From: Dehalococcoidia bacterium
Lineage (GTDB): Bacteria; Chloroflexota; Dehalococcoidia; GIF9; UBA5629
Reading direction: 5' to 3'
Length of the DNA stretch: 13,238 nucleotides
Assembly (NCBI GenBank): GCA_028715025.1
Contig: JAQTLG010000013.1
Coordinates: forward strand, 1-13,238
Shown here piece by piece: positions 5,805 through 12,312 of this stretch. Each line of letters starts with the position of its first letter. Position 1 is the stretch's first letter. The position numbers were made by a program, and so were the translations under genes. The notes under the pieces were generated by a model. It was not told the origin of the DNA and did not search any database. It worked only from the letters and a program-made list of their open reading frames with translations.

Positions 5805-7120
5805 GCATCAAGCAGGTTCTGGTTATCGGGGGCGGCGCCGGAGGTATACTTGCCGCCGGCCGCGCGGCCGAACTGGGCGCTGAAGTGACTCTGTTGGAAA
5901 AGATGGAACGCCCGGGTAAAAAGGTCCTCCTCAGCGGCAACGGGCGCTGTAATCTCAGCAATACCCGGGATATCGGCGAATTCATAACAATGTTTGGCCC
6001 CAATGGCAGATTTCTCTATCACGCTTTCCATCATTTTTTCCGGGACGATCTTCTGAAGCTGCTGGCCGCATTGGGAGTTATGACGCTGGCCGAGCCGGAT
6101 GGGCGAATCTTCCCTGTCTCAGGAAAATCAACCGATGTCGTCAAAGCACTGCAAAAATATATGTCCGGCCGCGGCGTAAAGGTACTTACCGGTGTTAAAG
6201 TGACCGCGATCGAGATTGCCGATAATTCAACCGTGTCGGTTAAAACCTCTGCGGCTGGTTATCCGGCCGATTCTGTTGTACTCGCTACGGGAGGAGCTTC
6301 ATATCCACAGACCGGCTCAACGGGCGATGGCTATCGCATGGCCGCGAAGCTGGGCCACAGCATAGTTAGCCTGCGGCCGGCCCTCGTCCCACTGACAGTG
6401 AAGGAACGTCAGGCCGCGGCAAGCCTGCAGGGCATCAGCCTGAGCGATGCGCGGCTCACTTCCTTCTCCTGCCGGGCGGAGGATATCGATGTTGCAGCCA
6501 CACCACGGGCTGACAGGGGACGCGGTCTCGTTACGGGCAAATCCCGATCCCCGGTGGTGGAAAGCCGCAGGGGCAGCATTGTTTTCACGCAGGATGGCCT
6601 CAGCGGACCGGCAGCCCTGCTCATGAGCCTGGCCGTGGCCGATGCGATGAAGGCGGGACCGGTAAGCCTGGCCATCGATCTTCAACCGGGCAAGACCTTA
6701 TTACAGCTATCCGAAGATCTGAAGACTGTTATCTGTGCACATGGCGGCAGACAGGTTAAAAGCATACTGAATGAATTGCTCCCGGAGCGTATTGCATTGG
6801 CCGTCCTGATGAAAGCCGGCGTACCGGCGGATACCGGAGCCAGCCAGGTAACGGCAATACAGAGGCAGGCTATTACACGCGCACTGAAAGGGCTTGCTTT
6901 TAATGTGGAAGGCGTCCGTCCCCTGACGGAAGCCATGGTGACTGCGGGAGGTGTTTCCCTGAAAGAAGTCGATCCCCGCACCATGCAGTCTAAAATTATA
7001 CGCGGCCTCTATTTCTGCGGCGAGGTGCTCGATTTGGATGCCGATACAGGCGGCTTTAATCTGCAGGCAGCCTTCTCTACAGGTTATATGGCGGGGGAAT
7101 GCGCAGCACGTGCACGCTGA
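5801..7120 (+). CDS. NAD(P)/FAD-dependent oxidoreductase, HI0933/BaiN (YhiN) family
   Basis: The 439-residue flavoprotein has an N-terminal FAD Rossmann motif GGGAGG (10-15) with the ribose-binding Glu33. It also has the family signature GNGRCNLSN (46-54), GRIFPVS, a second dinucleotide motif region LATGGASYPQTGSTGDGY (starting near 164), FTQDGLSGPA and the C-terminal FAD-contact block MVTAGGVSLKEVD ... GLYFCGEVLDLDADTGGFNLQ. Family length is usually near 400-420, so it is complete. A member was named BaiN for a proposed bile-acid dehydrogenation step, but the physiological substrate in most bacteria is unknown. Residues about 228-255 form an Arg/Ser/Gly-rich stretch that looks like an insertion before FTQDG. 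No Shine-Dalgarno sequence is seen; the ATGA overlap with the DUF6125 gene implies coupled translation. The gene converges on maf, with stops 2 bp apart. Confidence 0.9.
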   Translation: MSIKQVLVIGGGAGGILAAGRAAELGAEVTLLEKMERPGKKVLLSGNGRCNLSNTRDIGEFITMFGPNGRFLYHAFHHFFRDDLLKLLAALGVMTLAEPDGRIFPVSGKSTDVVKALQKYMSGRGVKVLTGVKVTAIEIADNSTVSVKTSAAGYPADSVVLATGGASYPQTGSTGDGYRMAAKLGHSIVSLRPALVPLTVKERQAAASLQGISLSDARLTSFSCRAEDIDVAATPRADRGRGLVTGKSRSPVVESRRGSIVFTQDGLSGPAALLMSLAVADAMKAGPVSLAIDLQPGKTLLQLSEDLKTVICAHGGRQVKSILNELLPERIALAVLMKAGVPADTGASQVTAIQRQAITRALKGLAFNVEGVRPLTEAMVTAGGVSLKEVDPRTMQSKIIRGLYFCGEVLDLDADTGGFNLQAAFSTGYMAGECAARAR

Positions 7121-7122
7121 TG

Positions 7123-7704
7123 TCAGACCGGCAGGGTGACACCAAACCCCTTCAGCACTACAGCCAGCGAACAGAGCGGCAGTCCTATCACGTTATTGTA
7201 ATCACCCTCAATCCTCTCCACCAGTAAGGCCCCCAGGCCCTGTATGGCATAGGCGCCCGCCTTGTTCATGGGCTCACCCGTATTCACATACCTGGAAATC
7301 TCCCCCCGGCTGAGCTTTCTGAAAAATACCTTTGTCTCCACCGAACTCGAGATTGTCCTGCCTGTATCAGAATCGACTACGGTGAAACCCGTGATCACGC
7401 TGTGACACCTGCCGCTCATTTCTGCCAGCATTTTACGCGCATGAGGGGAGTCTAACGGCTTGCCCAGTATTTTCCCATCAAGCACACCGATCGTATCGGC
7501 CGCTATTATAATAGAGTGCGTATGGTGTGCCGCCGCCGCTCGTGCTTTGTGCAGAGAAAGCGTTCTGGCCAGCTCAGCGGGTTTTAATCCGGCAGGCTGA
7601 GCCTCACGAATCTCAGAGGGATCCACAGTGAATGTGAGTCCGATATTTTCAAGCAATTCCCTGCGTCGGGGTGATGATGACGCAAGCACGATTTTCTTTG
7701 CCAT
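7123..7704 (-). CDS. maf: Maf-family nucleoside triphosphate pyrophosphatase (dTTP/UTP type)
   Basis: The 193-residue enzyme is full length for the Maf family. It shows the SSSPRRR motif (9-15), the AADT motif with catalytic Asp70, GKPL (81-84), the MNKAGAYAIQG block (146-156) and GDYNNVIGLP (168-177). Maf proteins hydrolyse non-canonical or excess nucleoside triphosphates to monophosphates, a pool-cleaning role also connected to division arrest in Bacillus. The KAGAYxIQG segment is typical of the dTTP/UTP/pseudo-UTP subgroup, not the m7GTP subgroup. There is no Shine-Dalgarno sequence, and the -10 box of the promoter at 7711-7739 ends six bases before the ATG, so the message is probably leaderless. 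Together with the dUTPase-type gene this is the second nucleotide-pool enzyme in the window, though in a separate transcription unit. Confidence 0.93.
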   Translation of the reverse strand: MAKKIVLASSSPRRRELLENIGLTFTVDPSEIREAQPAGLKPAELARTLSLHKARAAAAHHTHSIIIAADTIGVLDGKILGKPLDSPHARKMLAEMSGRCHSVITGFTVVDSDTGRTISSSVETKVFFRKLSRGEISRYVNTGEPMNKAGAYAIQGLGALLVERIEGDYNNVIGLPLCSLAVVLKGFGVTLPV

Positions 7705-7710
7705 GCCGAC

Positions 7711-7739
7711 AATTTAGAGGAAGGCACGGGTACTGTCAA
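7711..7739 (-). promoter_or_regulatory. promoter for maf, leaderless type
   Basis: On the minus strand a perfect TTGACA (7734-7739), exactly 17 bp, and TAAATT (7711-7716) are followed after six bases by the ATG of maf. A start seven bases after the -10 would fall on the A of the ATG. Confidence 0.6.
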
Positions 7740-7766
7740 CCCATTCAACCCGATCAGCACAGCCGT

Positions 7767-7795
7767 TTTATATCCAGATTGGTAAGTGCTATACT
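7767..7795 (+). promoter_or_regulatory. promoter for the CoA-ligase-type gene
   Basis: TTTATA (7767-7772), 17 bp, and TATACT (7790-7795) precede the gene. The predicted start near 7802 lies after the possible TTG codon at 7796, which argues for one of the downstream ATG codons as the true start. Confidence 0.45.
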
Positions 7796-7813
7796 TTGCT
7801 GTTCCCATTAAAT

Positions 7814-9244
7814 ATGGACGACCGCATGACCAGCCTGTATAAACAGCTTGATTCGATCTTTTACCCAAAAAGCGTAGCTTTTGTGGGCATCAGCACCAGC
7901 AATCTTCTTCACTGGACAAGGACCTTCTGGGACTCGCTGCGCGAGTTCCATTTCGAAGGGCCGCTGTATCCCGTCAATCCGCACGGAGGTGAGCTCGACG
8001 GTTACAAGGTCTATACATCGCTGGAAGAGGTGCCGGGACAGGTCGATTATGTAATCAGTACGGTCAACGCAAAGGTCGCCCCTGCGATTGTACAGAGCTG
8101 TGCCCGTAAAGGCGTGAAGGCCATACACTTTTGCACTGCCGGATTCGACGAGACGGGAGAGGCAGGGTCCGAGGGTCTGCAGCAAAAGCTGGCGCAGCTT
8201 GCGCGCGAGACCGGCGTGCGTATCATCGGACCCAACTGCATGGGCATCTATTGCCCGGAATCACGCTTATCGTACGATACGGGCTTTGAAAAAGAGGCTG
8301 GAAACGTAGGATTGATCAGCCAGAGCGGAGGCAACTCAATCTACGTTGCCAGGGAGGCCGGTTGGCGGGGCATCAGGTTCAGCAAAGTAATCAGCTTTGG
8401 AAACGCCTGCGACCTCAATGAATGCGATTTTCTGGAATACATGATCGACGATCCCAAAACCACTATTATCGCAATCTACCTGGAAGGGGTGAAGGACGGA
8501 CAGCGTCTCGCGCGCCTTCTTGACCGGGTGTCCGGACGCAAGCCGGTTATACTGCTCAAATCCGGTCTGGGCGAGGCCGGCGCCAGAGCGACATCCAGCC
8601 ATACGGCTTCACTGGCGGGGGATGACGCCATCTGGGATGCCCTCTGCCGCCAGTTCAACGTAATACGTCCCTCCACCGCCGAGGAAATGGTGGATGTGCT
8701 GGTCACGCTGACTTATATGCCTGATCCCGGTGGCAGGAACGCTCTACTGATCGGCCTGGGCGGCGGGGCCAGCGTGTTGCTGACAGACGATTTCGAACGG
8801 CAGGGTTTCCGGCTGCCGCCGCTGCCGGAGCAGGTGCGGCAGGAGCTCATGAGCTTCTCACAACTGGCAGGGAACATGCTGCGCAATCCTGTGGACTACT
8901 CCCAGGACATGCTGGAATCAAGCAATCTGATCAGGGCCATACAGGTGCTAACGGCCTGGGACGGTATCGATTTCTGTGTCGGCTACTTCCGTCCCAGCCA
9001 GCTTCCGCCGCCTGCCTGGTCGATCGTAATGATGTGGGGCGAAACACTCGTCAAAGCCTACCTTAATTCTTGTAAACCGGTGGCATTCGTCTGCGATAGC
9101 GCGGTCATCCCCGAGCGGCATAACAAACTCTTCCCGGTATTGCAGAGTTTTATCAAATCGAAGGTGCCGCTCTACTACACTTTCCCCGGTATAGCACGTG
9201 CAATCAGCATGGTGATTGAATATAACGAACGTCGCCGCTATTAA
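7814..9244 (+). CDS. ADP-forming acyl-CoA ligase alpha-subunit-type protein (CoA-binding plus succinyl-CoA-ligase-like domains)
   Basis: The protein starts with a CoA-binding Rossmann domain (about residues 10-130: FYPKSVAFVGIST, PVNPHGGELDGYKVY, IIGPNCMGIY). Succinyl-CoA-ligase-like domains follow (GLISQSGGN, SFGNACDLNECDFLEYM, KPVILLKSGLGEAGARA), including TSSHTASLAG with His263 at the position of the phosphohistidine. This is the alpha architecture of NDP-forming acetyl/acyl-CoA synthetases, which make ATP from acyl-CoA, ADP and phosphate. The partner ATP-grasp (beta) domain is neither fused nor encoded in the window, so activity would need a beta chain elsewhere, or the protein has another CoA-linked role. 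I use the ATG at 7814; ATG 7826 is equally possible. No Shine-Dalgarno sequence is evident. The sensor phosphatase gene follows after 15 bp and may be co-transcribed. Confidence 0.85.
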   Translation: MDDRMTSLYKQLDSIFYPKSVAFVGISTSNLLHWTRTFWDSLREFHFEGPLYPVNPHGGELDGYKVYTSLEEVPGQVDYVISTVNAKVAPAIVQSCARKGVKAIHFCTAGFDETGEAGSEGLQQKLAQLARETGVRIIGPNCMGIYCPESRLSYDTGFEKEAGNVGLISQSGGNSIYVAREAGWRGIRFSKVISFGNACDLNECDFLEYMIDDPKTTIIAIYLEGVKDGQRLARLLDRVSGRKPVILLKSGLGEAGARATSSHTASLAGDDAIWDALCRQFNVIRPSTAEEMVDVLVTLTYMPDPGGRNALLIGLGGGASVLLTDDFERQGFRLPPLPEQVRQELMSFSQLAGNMLRNPVDYSQDMLESSNLIRAIQVLTAWDGIDFCVGYFRPSQLPPPAWSIVMMWGETLVKAYLNSCKPVAFVCDSAVIPERHNKLFPVLQSFIKSKVPLYYTFPGIARAISMVIEYNERRRY

Positions 9245-9259
9245 TCGCGCCGTTATGTT

Positions 9260-11416
9260 ATGATAAATCCGATGTCACGATTCAAGCTGAAAATCACAGG
9301 TAAAATCCTCCTCATCCTGTTGGGGCTGTCCCTTCTTTCACTCACTTTTCTGTCGGCTGTAGCCGTCAGCAACATGGCCAATATGGGCAGGTACGCACTG
9401 GAGAGCAATGCCTCTTTAGGCGCCAGCGCCGTCGGCGACAGCACCGACGCCCTCCAGAAACAGGCCAGGGAACAGCTCCTGACTCTGGCTATAGACCAAG
9501 CAGTCATCAGTGACGCGCTCTTCGAGAAGGTGGAATCGGAAACAGCGCTGGTGGCCAGCTATACAGCTGATCTCTGGAAAAGGTCCGACGATTTCCCGGG
9601 TGGCCGCACATATTATCAGGACGAACAACCGGATACAATCTATACTGCTTCTGTCAGCGCGCTGGCCCCGGGCGTTACACCCGATGCTGTAAGCACCGAC
9701 CTGAGGCTGCTGTCCAACCTTAATAGCATATTTATTCCTGTATTCCAGACCGACCACAACCTGTCACAACTCTATGTGGGCACGGAATCCGGCATAACGC
9801 AGATTTATCCTTGGACAACAGACATACCGGCTACTTTCGATGCGAGGCAGCGCGAGTGGTATTTGCGAGCAAAGGAGAGTCGGGCGCGCGGCTGGACCAA
9901 TACCGTGATCGACGCAGTCAGCGGCAAACAGAAGGTTACCTGCTTCAGACCGATCTTCGATGAAAAGCATGCGCTGATAGGTGTTGTCGGCGCAGACGTC
10001 ACTACTGAGACCATAAACCAGAAGATCATCGGCACACAGGTCGGCAAGAACGGGTATGCTTTTCTTATCGACAGCAAGGGCAATGTCATCGCGCATCCCC
10101 GTATGCAGGTCTCGGGCAGGCAATGGGATGAAGTCTTTGAGACGGGCAACCTGTTGAACGCAAAAGATCCGGAGTTGAAACGAATAGCTATGGAGATGGT
10201 TGACGGCATGGCCGGGGTGGGCCGCTGCCAGCTGGACGGCAGCGATAAGTTCATCGCCTATGCTCCCATATCAACCACCGGCTGGTCGATCGGCATCGCC
10301 ATGCCGATCGATGAAATTGTTGCGCCGGTGCAATCGACCAGGGAACGTATAGATACGGCCACGGCTGATTTCTCGGATAAGATCAACCGGCAGATCCGGG
10401 AACTGCTAACCACCCTGATCATCGCGTCGGCCAGTATTATCATAGCGGTAGCAGGAATAGCGTACCTGCTTGCCCGACGTATAACGCGGCCTATCATAGC
10501 CTTAAACCAGGGGGTGCAGGTCATAGGGCAGGGTGATCTTGACCACAGGCTGGTTGTAACGACGGGCGACGAGATCCAGGACCTGGCGGGGGCATTCAAT
10601 AAAATGGCTGAAAACCTCAAAGTCTATATCCGCGACCTGCAGGAGACGACCTCCGCCAAAGAGAGGATTGAGAGCGAGCTGCGGGTAGCCACCGAAATTC
10701 AGACCAGCATGCTGCCGCGGCTGTTTCCACCTTTCCCGGACCGCAAGGAATTCGACCTCTATGCCACCATGCAGCCTGCCAGGGAGGTAGGTGGCGATTT
10801 CTATGACTTTTTCTTTATCAGTCCCACCAAGCTGTGCCTGATCATCGGAGACGTCTGCGGTAAAGGTATACCGGCGGCCCTGTTCATGGCCATCAGCAAG
10901 ACCCTCTTGCGCACCGAAGCGCTACACGAGCCTTCGCCCGACCGTGTGCTTTTCAATGTAAATAATACCCTCTATCCGGACAACGAGGCCTCCATGTTTT
11001 TTACCGGGCTGTGTGCGGTGCTTGACACCGAAAGCGGCGAACTGACCATCGCCAACGGAGGACATAATCCGCCGCTGTTGTGTCCTTCGGGCGGCGAATT
11101 CCAGTATATCAGCCTGCCCAAGGGACTGGTGGTTGGCGCTATGCAGGACACGAATTATGTATCAAATACCTACACTATGAAGCCTCACGATACGCTGGTC
11201 ATGTATACCGATGGGGTAACTGAGGCCATGGATGGGCAGGGACGGCTGTATTCTGAAGCCAAACTATTGAGTTGCCTCAACGACCTGTGCGGAAGGAACG
11301 TAGTCGATATAATTCACGGCGTGAGGGCGGATATCGAGACTTTTACCGGCGGCACGGAGCAGTCCGACGATATCACCATGCTCGTCATCGAGTTCAACGG
11401 CAGTGGAAAATCTTAA
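9260..11416 (+). CDS. dCache-HAMP-PP2C (SpoIIE/RsbU-like) sensor serine phosphatase
   Basis: The 718-residue membrane protein has a first membrane helix (about 13-35), then a long extracytoplasmic double-Cache domain (about 40-375). The latter contains the signature R198-x-W200-Y201, W212 ... D218 and GVVGADVT, followed by a second PAS-like lobe (NGYAFLIDSKGNVIAHP). A second membrane helix (about 383-404), a HAMP domain (about 405-458, ITRPIIAL ... GDEIQDLAGAFNKM) and a helical linker (460-485) lead to a PP2C phosphatase. Its metal-binding aspartates are intact: GGD513FYD, GD531VCGKG, TD651GVTEA and the SDDIT pair 703/704. It should sense a small molecule outside and dephosphorylate a serine/threonine target such as an anti-sigma-factor antagonist. 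No antagonist or anti-sigma gene is nearby, so the target is unknown. The start could also be ATG 9272; neither has a good ribosome site. Its stop overlaps that of the opposing SDR gene. Confidence 0.93.
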   Translation: MINPMSRFKLKITGKILLILLGLSLLSLTFLSAVAVSNMANMGRYALESNASLGASAVGDSTDALQKQAREQLLTLAIDQAVISDALFEKVESETALVASYTADLWKRSDDFPGGRTYYQDEQPDTIYTASVSALAPGVTPDAVSTDLRLLSNLNSIFIPVFQTDHNLSQLYVGTESGITQIYPWTTDIPATFDARQREWYLRAKESRARGWTNTVIDAVSGKQKVTCFRPIFDEKHALIGVVGADVTTETINQKIIGTQVGKNGYAFLIDSKGNVIAHPRMQVSGRQWDEVFETGNLLNAKDPELKRIAMEMVDGMAGVGRCQLDGSDKFIAYAPISTTGWSIGIAMPIDEIVAPVQSTRERIDTATADFSDKINRQIRELLTTLIIASASIIIAVAGIAYLLARRITRPIIALNQGVQVIGQGDLDHRLVVTTGDEIQDLAGAFNKMAENLKVYIRDLQETTSAKERIESELRVATEIQTSMLPRLFPPFPDRKEFDLYATMQPAREVGGDFYDFFFISPTKLCLIIGDVCGKGIPAALFMAISKTLLRTEALHEPSPDRVLFNVNNTLYPDNEASMFFTGLCAVLDTESGELTIANGGHNPPLLCPSGGEFQYISLPKGLVVGAMQDTNYVSNTYTMKPHDTLVMYTDGVTEAMDGQGRLYSEAKLLSCLNDLCGRNVVDIIHGVRADIETFTGGTEQSDDITMLVIEFNGSGKS

Positions 11417-12186
11417 ACGTAGAGCAGTCCACCGTCTACTATAACCGTATGCCCCGTCACATATTTGGAGGCATCCGAGGCCAGATAAATCATGGTGCCC
11501 ATCATATCCTCGGGCTCCCCAATGCGGCCGACGGGGATGCTTTTGCGACACTCTTCCTGTCGACCGGGCCTCACCTCAAAGCTGGAATCCAGTAGTTTCG
11601 TGTGTACGAATCCGGGCGCTATAGTGTTGACCCGTATATTGCAGGTAGCCAGTTCCCTGGCCATCACCTTGGTGGCCATGATAACCCCGGCCTTACTGAC
11701 AGCGTATACACCATTGTCCATCTCGGGCAGGTACCCATCTATGGAAGACACGTTGATGATGCAACCTCCTCCCTGTTCCTTCATTATCCGCGCAACAGCC
11801 TGGCTGAGAAAATAGAGGCCCTTCAGGTTCAGTCCCATCACAGTATCCCACAGCCTTTCCTCGGTCTCCAGAAACGAAGAGAAGATAGGGCTGGTGCCCG
11901 CATTATTAATGAGAATGTCGATACGGCTGAATGCGGCCCTGGCGGTATCGGCAACCTTTTTCACATCAGCCATCTTGCCCAGGTGCGCGCTGATAACCAG
12001 CGCCCTCCTGCCCTCAGCCCGGATATCGGCGGCCACCTTCTCGAGGTCTTCGACTTTGCGGCTGGTCAGTACGATGTCGGACCCGGCCCTGGCAAAAGCC
12101 AGCGCAGTGGCACGCCCTATACCCCGGCTGGCGCCGGTGACCACCGTGATCTTGCCCTCTAAGGAGAATTGCTTCAAATTCGACAT
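11413..12186 (-). CDS. short-chain dehydrogenase/reductase, DHRS4-like
   Basis: The 257-residue classical SDR has the cofactor motif TGASRGIG (17-24), NNAG (94-97), structural Asn120, and the catalytic Ser148, Tyr161 and Lys165 (YAVSK), ending in VTGHTVIVDGG. Arg43 just after the second beta strand suggests NADP(H). The usual acidic residue before the third motif is replaced by His68 (SAHLGK), as in the DHRS4-like branch of NADPH-dependent carbonyl reductases; the substrate cannot be inferred. The frame extends to an ATG at 12228, but that codon lies in the predicted -10 box, while GGAGGG eight bases before the ATG at 12186 marks the real start. The stop shares the TTAA at 11413-11416 with the convergent phosphatase gene. 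Promoter at 12228-12256 is divergent from the secernin-like gene. Confidence 0.92.
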   Translation of the reverse strand: MSNLKQFSLEGKITVVTGASRGIGRATALAFARAGSDIVLTSRKVEDLEKVAADIRAEGRRALVISAHLGKMADVKKVADTARAAFSRIDILINNAGTSPIFSSFLETEERLWDTVMGLNLKGLYFLSQAVARIMKEQGGGCIINVSSIDGYLPEMDNGVYAVSKAGVIMATKVMARELATCNIRVNTIAPGFVHTKLLDSSFEVRPGRQEECRKSIPVGRIGEPEDMMGTMIYLASDASKYVTGHTVIVDGGLLYV

Positions 12187-12227
12187 CTCAGATTCCCTCC
12201 GCATAAATCGCAAAAAAGCTTTATCCA

Positions 12228-12256
12228 ACTTTATGAAGCTTCCCGCCTTTTGTCAA
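12228..12256 (-). promoter_or_regulatory. promoter for the SDR gene
   Basis: On the minus strand a perfect TTGACA (12251-12256), 17 bp, and TAAAGT (12228-12233) predict a start near 12221 and a leader of about 35 nt that includes the GGAGGG ribosome site. Two AAGCTT hexamers (12216-12221 and 12236-12241) flank the -10, 20 bp apart centre to centre. Confidence 0.6.
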
Positions 12257-12279
12257 GCCTGTCGGCATTCTGCTAAGAT
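12250..12279 (+). promoter_or_regulatory. promoter for the secernin/C69-like gene, extended -10
   Basis: TTGTCA (12250-12255), an 18-bp spacer and TAAGAT (12274-12279) with an upstream TG (12271-12272) form an extended -10 promoter. Its -35 occupies the same heptamer TTGTCAA as the SDR promoter's -35. Confidence 0.5.
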
Positions 12280-12312
12280 GCAGCGGCGATAATCGAAAGG
12301 AGGTGGCTTTAT

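Noticed and set aside
7106..7113. GCACGTGC palindrome near the flavoprotein/maf junction, considered as a terminator
   Set aside because: A perfect palindrome without loop or T tract, inside coding sequence, does not make an intrinsic terminator.
7796..7813. TTG start six codons upstream for the CoA-ligase-type gene
   Set aside because: The codon lies directly after the predicted -10 box and before the predicted transcript start, and adds no conserved residues.
11602..12162. 186-residue open frame on the plus strand
   Set aside because: It is antisense to the SDR, which has all catalytic motifs. The translation is rich in His, Pro and Arg and resembles no family.
12187..12228. Upstream ATG extension of the SDR gene
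   Set aside because: The ATG at 12228 lies in the predicted -10 box; the GGAGGG ribosome site within the extension serves the ATG at 12186.
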